From contig NZ_JAVHXC010000008.1 in assembly GCF_032248695.1 (NCBI RefSeq), forward strand, positions 52,281-116,280: 64,000 nt of DNA. Reading direction: 5' to 3'. The DNA comes from Dietzia sp032248695 (GTDB lineage Bacteria > Actinomycetota > Actinomycetes > Mycobacteriales > Mycobacteriaceae). The position numbers and the translations under genes are program-made. The stretch's first letter is position 1, and each line of letters begins with the position of its first letter. Positions 57,785 to 64,000 of this stretch are shown here, piece after piece. Under the pieces are notes generated by a model. The model made no database searches. It was not told the origin of the DNA and worked only from the letters and a program-made list of their open reading frames with translations.

Positions 57785-59452
57785 GTGAGCGGTGGACCGC
57801 TGATCGTCCAGTCGGACAAGACCGTGCTGCTCGAGATCGACCACGAGCAGGCCGCGGACGCCCGGCAGGCGCTGGCCCCGTTCGCCGAACTGGAGCGCGC
57901 GCCCGAGCACGTCCACACCTACCGGATCACCCCGCTGGCGCTGTGGAACGCGCGCGCCGCCGGGCACGACGCCGAGCAGGTGGTCGACGTGCTCGTCACC
58001 TACTCCCGCTTCCCCGTGCCGCAGCCGCTGCTCGTGGACATCGCCGAGACCATGGCCCGCTACGGCCGGCTGCAGCTGGTCAAGAGCCCCGTCCACGGTC
58101 TGACGCTCGTCTCGCTTGACCCCGCCGTGCTCGCCGAGGTCAAGCGGCACAAGAAGATCTCCCCCATGCTCGGCGCCGACATCGACGCGGACACGGTGGT
58201 CGTGCACCCCTCCGAGCGGGGCCGCCTCAAGCAGGAGCTGCTCAAGGTGGGCTGGCCCGCCGAGGACCTGGCCGGGTACGTCGACGGCGAGGCCCACGAG
58301 ATCGCGCTGTCCACCGAGGAGCAGCAGTGGGAGCTGCGCGACTACCAGCAGATGGCCGCCGACTCGTTCTGGGCCGGCGGCTCGGGCGTGGTCGTGCTGC
58401 CGTGCGGCGCCGGCAAGACGATGGTCGGGGCGGCCGCGATGGCCAAGGCCAAGGCCACCACGTTGATCCTCGTGACCAACACCGTCGCGGGGCGGCAGTG
58501 GAAGCGCGAGCTGCTCGCCCGCACCACGCTGACGGAGGACGAGATCGGCGAGTACTCCGGGGAGCGCAAGGAGATCCGCCCGGTCACCATCGCCACCTAC
58601 CAGGTGATCACCCGCAAGACCAAGGGCGTCCACCGGGCGCTGGAGCTGTTCGACTCCCGCGACTGGGGGCTGATGATCTACGACGAGGTGCACCTGCTGC
58701 CGGCGCCCGTGTTCCGGATGACCGCCGACCTGCAGTCCCGCCGCCGCCTCGGCCTGACCGCCACGCTCGTGCGCGAGGACGGCCGGGAGGGCGACGTGTT
58801 CTCCCTCATCGGCCCCAAGCGCTACGACGCCCCGTGGAAGGACATCGAGGCGCAGGGCTGGATCGCGCCCGCCGACTGCGTCGAGGTGCGGGTGACCCTC
58901 ACCGAGAACGAGCGGATGCTGTACGCGACCGCCGAGGCCGAGGACAAGTACAAGCTGTGCTCGACCGCCCGGACCAAGATCCCGGTGGTGAAGAAGATCC
59001 TCGCCCGCCACGCGGGCGCCCCGACGCTGGTGATCGGCGCCTACCTCGACCAGCTCGAGGAACTGGGAGCCGAGCTCGACGCGCCCGTCATCCAGGGGTC
59101 GACGTCCAACTCCGAGCGCGAGAAGCTGTTCGACCGGTTCCGCAGCGGCGAGATCTCCACACTCGTGGTGTCGAAGGTCGCCAACTTCTCCATCGACCTG
59201 CCCGAGGCCAGCGTCGCCGTGCAGGTGTCGGGGACGTTCGGTTCACGTCAGGAGGAGGCCCAGCGGCTCGGCCGGCTGCTGCGACCCAAGCACGACGGCG
59301 GCCAGGCGCACTTCTACTCCGTCGTCTCCCGCGACACGCTCGACGCCGAGTACGCCGCGCACCGGCAGCGGTTCCTCGCCGAACAGGGGTACGCGTACCG
59401 GATCGTCGACGCCGACGACCTGCTGGGGCCGCCCATCCCCGAGGTGGGCTGA
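57785..59452 (+). CDS. XPB/ERCC3-type DNA helicase
   Basis: A 555-residue superfamily 2 helicase of the XPB family (Rv0861c position), a 3'-5' ATP-dependent DNA unwinding enzyme linked to repair. Walker A is VVLPCGAGKTMVGAA (K211), the DEVH box is IYDEVHLLPAP (D300), motif III is GLTATLVREDG, and motif VI is QRLGRLLRPKHDGG. Residues 1-150 are the XPB-type N-terminal domain. I use the GTG at 57785, with GAGGAGG 6 nt upstream; an ATG at 57734 lacks a site. It follows its companion gene by 67 nt. Confidence 0.93.
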   Translation: MSGGPLIVQSDKTVLLEIDHEQAADARQALAPFAELERAPEHVHTYRITPLALWNARAAGHDAEQVVDVLVTYSRFPVPQPLLVDIAETMARYGRLQLVKSPVHGLTLVSLDPAVLAEVKRHKKISPMLGADIDADTVVVHPSERGRLKQELLKVGWPAEDLAGYVDGEAHEIALSTEEQQWELRDYQQMAADSFWAGGSGVVVLPCGAGKTMVGAAAMAKAKATTLILVTNTVAGRQWKRELLARTTLTEDEIGEYSGERKEIRPVTIATYQVITRKTKGVHRALELFDSRDWGLMIYDEVHLLPAPVFRMTADLQSRRRLGLTATLVREDGREGDVFSLIGPKRYDAPWKDIEAQGWIAPADCVEVRVTLTENERMLYATAEAEDKYKLCSTARTKIPVVKKILARHAGAPTLVIGAYLDQLEELGAELDAPVIQGSTSNSEREKLFDRFRSGEISTLVVSKVANFSIDLPEASVAVQVSGTFGSRQEEAQRLGRLLRPKHDGGQAHFYSVVSRDTLDAEYAAHRQRFLAEQGYAYRIVDADDLLGPPIPEVG

Positions 59453-59485
59453 GCCCGCCCTGCCCGCCGCCGCGGGCGGGGCGGG

Positions 59486-59535
59486 GGGACTCCCCCTCGG
59501 GCGGGGCGGCGGGACTCACCCTCGGGCGGGGCGGT
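59486..59535. repeat. 25-bp tandem duplication
   Basis: 59486-59510 and 59511-59535 are identical at 23 of 25 positions (GGGACTC, then CCTCGGGCGGGGCGG). They lie in the gap between the helicase gene and the next membrane-protein gene. Confidence 0.8.
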
Positions 59536-59559
59536 CGCGGTAGCTGGGATACTGGGGCC

Positions 59560-60246
59560 ATGTCCGCAGATCGCGCCCCCCGCAACCCGCACGAGCAGTA
59601 CCGTCTCGCCGACATCCCCGTCGACGACGCCTGGGTCCGCAAGCACAACGAGAGCCTGGCCGAGGTGCGCCGCCTGCAGTGGTCCGCCGGCCTCCTCGGG
59701 GTGATCGTGCTGGCCGCCGGCATCGGTCTGCTCGTGTACGCCGAGTTCGCGGCCTGGGGCTGGATCGTCGCGGTGATGGCGGCCGCGTTCGCGATCGGTT
59801 GTCTGGCGATGATCGGCTACATCCCCCGCAAGATGGGCTCGATGCAGCGCACCTACGCCACCTCCGAGCTCGTCCCCGCCGTCATCGCCGAGGTCCGCCC
59901 GCGCGGCGTGACCCTCCTCGCGCTGGTGGACCGGGCCGTCGACCGCTCCGCCGGGAAGCTGCCCGCGCTGGTCGCCCGCAACACCGGCGCGATCCCCGGG
60001 CACGAGTCCAGGGTCGGCGAGCGTGTGCCCTGCGTGGCCGTGGTGGGCAACCGCAGCGCGCGCGGCCGCGACAACCTCTACCAGTTCATCTCCCCCATGC
60101 CCGTCGCGTGGGCCACCTCCGACAGGGCCGCCCTGCGCCGGTTAGAGAAGGAGATCCCCTCGGGCGAGTGGGAGCGGCTGCGCCAGAACATCGACCGCGT
60201 GGCCGAGGTCCAGGCCGTGCCGACGAGCCTGCTGCCGCTGGACTGA
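59560..60246 (+). CDS. Membrane protein, DUF3239-like
   Basis: A 228-residue protein. A polar N terminus (about 1-45, HEQYRLADIPVDDAWVRKHN) is followed by two membrane helices (LLGVIVLAAGIGLLVYAEFA; WIVAVMAAAFAIGCLAMIGY) and a cytoplasmic C-terminal domain (YATSELVPAVIAEVRPRGVT; RVGERVPCVAVVGNRSARGR; NLYQFISPMPVAWATSDRAA). This resembles the DUF3239 family of Corynebacteriales; I am only moderately sure. GATACT lies 6 nt before the ATG at 59560. Its function is unknown. Confidence 0.7.
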   Translation: MSADRAPRNPHEQYRLADIPVDDAWVRKHNESLAEVRRLQWSAGLLGVIVLAAGIGLLVYAEFAAWGWIVAVMAAAFAIGCLAMIGYIPRKMGSMQRTYATSELVPAVIAEVRPRGVTLLALVDRAVDRSAGKLPALVARNTGAIPGHESRVGERVPCVAVVGNRSARGRDNLYQFISPMPVAWATSDRAALRRLEKEIPSGEWERLRQNIDRVAEVQAVPTSLLPLD

Positions 60247-60359
60247 GTCGACGCTCCGACGCCCCCGCATCCCGCCGCCGCTCCGGGGCCCGCGTCCCGC
60301 CGCCGCGCGCCCGCGGATCGGCACCCTCACCCCGCCCCGGGTCCCGTGTGAACTAAGCG

Positions 60360-60411
60360 TCACGGGACCGTGATCCGACGCCACAGTCCTGCAACACCGC
60401 CTTCCTAGCCT
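60360..60411 (+). promoter_or_regulatory. Candidate operator and promoter of nirBD
   Basis: TCACGG-GA-CCGTGA (60360-60373) is a perfect 6-bp inverted repeat. CCCGTG (60343-60348) also faces CACGGG (60361-60366). A possible -10, TAGCCT, is at 60406-60411. A nitrogen regulator such as a GlnR-type protein is possible, but no GlnR box is clear. Confidence 0.4.
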
Positions 60412-60443
60412 GGTCCGCACAGGTTCGCCAAGGAGGTCCAGGA

Positions 60444-63002
60444 ATGACTGAGCACATCGTCGTCGTCGGCCACGGGATGGTCTCCCACCGCTTCGTCTCC
60501 ACCTTCGGCACGCGGTACCCCGAGGCCGACGTCGCCGTGACGGTGATCGGCGAGGAGGCCGATCCCGCCTACGACCGGGTGGGACTGTCGGCCTACGTCG
60601 GCGAGTGGCAGCGCGACGCCCTGCACCTCGACGACGCGCGTCACTCCGCCGACCCCCGCGTCACCGTGCGCTCCGGGCGGCTCGTCACCGCCGTCGACAC
60701 CGCCGCCCGGCGGGTCGAGCTCGACTCCGGCGAGCACGTCGCCTACGACACCCTCGTGCTGGCGACCGGGTCCCGCGCGTTCGTCCCGCCCGTGCCCGGC
60801 CACGATCTGCCCGGCTGCCACGTCTACCGCACCCTCGACGACCTCGACGCGATCCGCGCGGCCGCCGAACGGGCCGGGGTGGGCGCGCACGGCGTGGTGA
60901 TCGGCGGCGGGCTCCTGGGCATCGAGGCCGCCAACGCCCTGAGCCTCCTGGGCCTGACCCCGCACGTGGTCGAGCGCAACGACCGGCTCATGCCCGTGCA
61001 GGTCGACGGTCGCGGCGGCGCGTTGCTGTGCGACCTCATCCGCGACCGCGGCATCGACGTCCACCTCGGCGTGACCGACACGGTGATCGAGCCGGGAACC
61101 GGACCGGACGGAGCCGAGCTGCGGGTCGCCCTGACCGGTGACGACGGCGAGACGGTGAGCGTGGACGCGGCCCTCGTCGTGTTCTCCGTCGGCGTCAGGC
61201 CCCGCGACGAGCTCGCCCGCGCGGCGGGGATCGCGCTGGCCGAGCGGGGCGGCGTGCTCACCGACCGGGCCTGCCGCACCTCGGACCCGCACGTCTACGC
61301 GATCGGCGAGTGCGCGGCCATCGAGGGCACCTGCTACGGCCTGGTGGGGCCCGGGTACACCTCCGCCGAGGTGGCGGCCGCGCAGATCGCCGACGCGCTC
61401 CTCCCCGGCGGGTCGGGGGCCACCGAGTTCACCGGCGCGGACCTGGCCACCAAGCTCAAGCTCATGGGCGTGGACGTGGCCAGCTTCGGCGACGCCCACG
61501 GGCGCACGCCCGACTGCCTCGAGGTGGTGGTGGACGACCCCGTCGCCCGCACCTACTCCAAACTCGTCCTCAGCGACGACGCCCTCACGCTGCTCGGCGG
61601 CGTGTTCGTGGGAGACGCGGGCCCCTACCAGCTGCTCAAGCCCCTGCTCGGGCGCACCTTGCCGTCGTCGAACCCCCTGGCCCTCATCACCCCGGGCGCG
61701 GCGGCCGACTCCGGCGTCGGCGTGGAGTCGCTGCCCGACGACGCGCAGATCTGCTCCTGCAACGCCGTCACCAAGGGAGATCTCCGCGAGGCGATCTGCG
61801 GCGGGGCGTGCGACGTGCCCGCGCTCAAGGCCTGCACCCGCGCCGGCACCTCGTGCGGGTCGTGCCTGCCGCTCATGCGCCAGGTGCTCGAGGCCGAGGG
61901 CGTGGAGCAGTCCACCGCGCTGTGCGAGCACTTCGAGCAGTCCCGCTCGGAGCTGTTCGAGATCGTCACCGTCACCGGCATCCGCACGTTCTCCGGGCTG
62001 ATCGCCCGCTTCGGCCGGGGCATCGGCTGCGACATCTGCAAGCCGACCGTCGCCTCGATCCTCGCCTCGACCAGCTCGGATCACGTCCTCGACGGCGAGC
62101 AGGCCGCCCTGCAGGACACGAACGACCACTTCCTGGCCAACATCCAGAAGAACGGCACCTACTCGGTGGTGCCGCGCATGCCCGGCGGCGAGGTGACCGC
62201 CGAGCAGCTCATCGTGATCGGCGAGATCGCCCGCGACCACGACCTCTACGTCAAGGTCACCGGCGGCCAGCGCATCGACCTGTTCGGAGCGCGCGTCGAG
62301 GAGCTGCCCGTCATCTGGCGCCGGCTCGTCGACGCGGGCATGGAGTCCGGCCACGCGTACGGCAAGTCACTGCGGACCGTGAAGAGCTGCGTCGGCACCT
62401 CGTGGTGCCGGTACGGGCAGCAGGACTCCGTCGCGATGGCGGTGCTGCTGGAGACCCGGTACCGCGGGCTGCGCGCGCCGCACAAGATGAAGATGGCCGT
62501 GTCCGGGTGCGCGCGCGAGTGCGCGGAGGCCCGCGGCAAGGACATCGGCGTCATCGCCACCGAGACCGGCTGGAACCTGTACGTCGGCGGCAACGGCGGC
62601 GCCACCCCGCGGCACGCGCAGCTGCTGGCCGGCGACCTCACCGACGACCAGCTCATCCGCTACATCGACCGCACCGTGATGTTCTACATCCGCACGGCCG
62701 AGCGGCTGCAACGCATGGCCCCGTGGCTCGAGGCCCTCGAGGGCGGGCTCGACCACCTCCGCGATGTCGTCTGCTCCGACTCCCTCGGCCTGGCCGCCGA
62801 GCTCGAGGGCCGGATGGAGGCGCACGTCGCCGGGTACGTCGACGAATGGGCCGCCGTGCTGGACGACCCCGACAAGCTCAGCCGGTTCGTGTCCTTCGTC
62901 AACGCGCCCGAGGCGCCGGACCCCACCGTGCAGTTCGAGCAGCGCGACGGCCGCAAGGTGCCGGTGCTTCTCGGCTCCCCCGCGATGCCCGCCCGCGTCT
63001 GA
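60444..63002 (+). CDS. nirB: Assimilatory nitrite reductase [NAD(P)H] large subunit NirB
   Basis: An 852-residue enzyme reducing nitrite to ammonium. An N-terminal FAD domain (VVVGHGMVSHRF) and an NAD(P)H site (GVVIGGGLLGIEAANAL, about 150-166) come first. A BFD-type [2Fe-2S] domain follows (C437, C439, C471, C474 in ICSCNAV and SCGSCLP), then the two-part sulfite/nitrite reductase domain. The siroheme-[4Fe-4S] ligands are C649, C655 (SCVGTSWC), C689 and C693 (SGCAREC). All cofactor ligands are present, and the length is typical. AAGGAGG before the ATG at 60444 is a strong ribosome site. nirD follows. Confidence 0.97.
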   Translation: MTEHIVVVGHGMVSHRFVSTFGTRYPEADVAVTVIGEEADPAYDRVGLSAYVGEWQRDALHLDDARHSADPRVTVRSGRLVTAVDTAARRVELDSGEHVAYDTLVLATGSRAFVPPVPGHDLPGCHVYRTLDDLDAIRAAAERAGVGAHGVVIGGGLLGIEAANALSLLGLTPHVVERNDRLMPVQVDGRGGALLCDLIRDRGIDVHLGVTDTVIEPGTGPDGAELRVALTGDDGETVSVDAALVVFSVGVRPRDELARAAGIALAERGGVLTDRACRTSDPHVYAIGECAAIEGTCYGLVGPGYTSAEVAAAQIADALLPGGSGATEFTGADLATKLKLMGVDVASFGDAHGRTPDCLEVVVDDPVARTYSKLVLSDDALTLLGGVFVGDAGPYQLLKPLLGRTLPSSNPLALITPGAAADSGVGVESLPDDAQICSCNAVTKGDLREAICGGACDVPALKACTRAGTSCGSCLPLMRQVLEAEGVEQSTALCEHFEQSRSELFEIVTVTGIRTFSGLIARFGRGIGCDICKPTVASILASTSSDHVLDGEQAALQDTNDHFLANIQKNGTYSVVPRMPGGEVTAEQLIVIGEIARDHDLYVKVTGGQRIDLFGARVEELPVIWRRLVDAGMESGHAYGKSLRTVKSCVGTSWCRYGQQDSVAMAVLLETRYRGLRAPHKMKMAVSGCARECAEARGKDIGVIATETGWNLYVGGNGGATPRHAQLLAGDLTDDQLIRYIDRTVMFYIRTAERLQRMAPWLEALEGGLDHLRDVVCSDSLGLAAELEGRMEAHVAGYVDEWAAVLDDPDKLSRFVSFVNAPEAPDPTVQFEQRDGRKVPVLLGSPAMPARV

Positions 63003-63126
63003 CCCGGGGCGCTGCCCGACCCGGGCCAGCACCCGATCCGATCCGTCGCCTGACCCGGACCCGACCGCCTCCCGACGGTCGCCCGACCCACTTCCACCCG
63101 ACCCACGTCCATCCGAGGAGTACGCC

Positions 63127-63528
63127 ATGACCGCCATCCTGATCCGCCCCGCCCGCGCCGCCGTTGCCACCGAGATCGCCGTCTGCGCCATCGACCGCCT
63201 CGTCCCCGGGCGCGGCGTCGCCGCCCTGCTGCCGGACGGCCGCCAGGTGGCGGTGTACGCGCTCGACGACAACTCGGTCCACGCCGTGTGCAACATCGAT
63301 CCCGTCGCCCGGGCGGCCGTGATGAGCCGCGGGCTGGTGGGCGATCGCGCGGGCGTGCCGGCCGTGATCTCGCCCATCGGCAAGCTGGCCTACGCGCTCG
63401 AGGACGGTCGCGGCCTCGACGACCCGACCCGCGGGATCTCGGTGTTCCCCGCCCGGGTCGCCTCGGACGGCACGGTCTTCGTGGCCACCGAGCCCGCGGT
63501 CCGGCACGCCGGGGCGGTGGCTGCATAG
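63127..63528 (+). CDS. nirD: Nitrite reductase small subunit NirD
   Basis: A 133-residue Rieske-fold partner of NirB: VCAIDRLVPGRGVAALLPDG, AVYALDDNSVHAVCNIDPVA, SRGLVGDRAGVPAVISPIGK, then VFPARVASDGTVFVA. As in other NirD proteins the Rieske cysteine-histidine ligands are missing, so it has no Fe-S cluster and serves a structural role. GAGGAG lies upstream of the ATG at 63127. It is 124 nt after nirB on the same strand and probably in the same transcript. Confidence 0.92.
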   Translation: MTAILIRPARAAVATEIAVCAIDRLVPGRGVAALLPDGRQVAVYALDDNSVHAVCNIDPVARAAVMSRGLVGDRAGVPAVISPIGKLAYALEDGRGLDDPTRGISVFPARVASDGTVFVATEPAVRHAGAVAA

Positions 63529-64000
63529 CGCGGCCCACGCTCGCGGCCCACGCTCGCGGGCTGCACGGCGGGCCTGCGCCGCGGCCGGCAGTTTCGCCGC
63601 GGCCGGCAGTCGCCGAAACAGCGCGACCGGCTCCACCCGGCCGTGCCCCGCCCCGCCGATGCTGACATCGCGGCAGCGCGACCGGCTCCGCCCCGCCTAT
63701 GCTGACATCGCGGCAGCGCGACTGCCCCCACATACGCTGCCGCACTGGCCTGCGATCGCAGAATGCACGCCACACGAGGGGTTGCGCTGCGTGTCTGGAC
63801 CAACCCGCCAGCGGAAGCCCACGACGCAGCGCATCCACCGCCACCCGCGCTGGCGAACTGCACGCCAGGCCCACCGCCGCAGCACACGCAGCCCGCCGGG
63901 AAGAACTCACGCTGGCGAACTGCACGGCGAACCAGCCCTCGCCGGCCCATCCGCCCCGCGGCCGCCGGCTGATCACGCCCGCCCGCGCCCTCCCGCGCCC
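63529..64000. repeat. Repeat-rich non-coding stretch after nirD
   Basis: This 472-nt stretch to the window edge has no convincing gene. It holds CGCGGCCCACGCT twice in tandem (63529-63541, 63542-63554) and CGCCGCGGCCGGCAGT twice (63577-63592, 63595-63610). A 40-bp unit (63661-63700) has its first 22 nt repeated directly after (63701-63722). CGCTGGCGAACTGCACG occurs twice (63848-63864, 63910-63926). It resembles the other two repeat-filled gaps in style but does not share their core. Confidence 0.75.

Noticed and set aside
60346..60364. CRP/GlxR-like site upstream of nirB (TGTGA...TCACG)
   Set aside because: The half-sites are separated by 8 bp, not 6, and the right half deviates. The nested palindrome is a better description.

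Overview
The window is about 64 kb of very GC-rich (roughly 70%+) actinobacterial chromosome, densely coding, with no prophage, insertion sequence or CRISPR array that I can see. Gene content and order point to the order Mycobacteriales. Two blocks conserved in Mycobacterium and Corynebacterium can be read here: guaA/choD/guaB3/guaB/DUF5319/rsdA/sigD/groEL1/groES followed by tsaD-rimI-tsaB-tsaE-alr-nnr-glmS-glmM-rpsI-rplM (the Rv34xx block of M. tuberculosis), and mctBC/echA6-accD3/fkbp-gltA-pdxH-serC-sepH through cspB/rpfA/XPB helicase (the Rv08xx-09xx block). A Dietzia-like genome fits well, but the genus is an inference.

Layout. 1-4247: a cell-envelope-stress-type three-component system (response regulator, PspC-domain histidine kinase, divergent PspC membrane protein) and two small membrane proteins. 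4248-4661: repeat-rich gap. 4662-12425: purine genes (guaA, guaB3, guaB) interleaved with a wax ester synthase/DGAT-like acyltransferase and a ChoD-type GMC oxidoreductase. 12539-17127: DUF5319 gene, anti-sigma/sigma D pair, groEL1 and groES under a CIRCE element. 17315-27221: an FNT transporter, a DUF4190 protein, then an eight-gene minus-strand operon for cell-wall precursors (glmS, alr), NAD(P)HX repair (nnr), a lipase-like hydrolase and the t6A/N-acetylation set (tsaE, tsaB, rimI, tsaD), mostly joined by ATGA overlaps. 27295-31037: a hydrolase-like protein without a nucleophile, glmM, rpsI-rplM and tRNA-Arg(CCU). 31170-43156: monocarboxylate uptake (mctC plus DUF485), a von Willebrand A-domain protein, echA6/accD3, propionyl-CoA synthetase, a second repeat-rich gap, FKBP, citrate synthase and pdxH. 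43246-60246: serC, sepH, several conserved actinobacterial proteins of unknown function, an RNA methyltransferase with an NCS2 purine permease, glutaminyl cyclase, cspB, rpfA behind a c-di-AMP (ydaO-type) riboswitch, an XPB-type helicase and its companion. 60444-63528: nirB-nirD nitrite reductase. 63529-64000: another repeat-rich stretch at the window edge.

How it works together. GMP synthesis (guaB, guaA) sits with a purine permease elsewhere in the window. glmS and glmM supply amino sugars, and alr supplies D-alanine for peptidoglycan. Acetate/propionate uptake (mctC), activation (prpE), carboxylation (accD3) and the citrate synthase node (gltA) form a short-acid and lipid-precursor cluster. 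SigD, c-di-AMP and Rpf point to a growth and resuscitation circuit.

The most unusual structure is a 51-bp-period repeat family built around a 12-bp inverted repeat with a 16-nt loop. It occurs in two separate convergent intergenic gaps (4347-4507 and 40262-40403). The window also shows a recurrent start architecture in which a TANNNT hexamer lies 6-8 nt before the start codon, as expected for leaderless transcripts. I used this to choose several starts.
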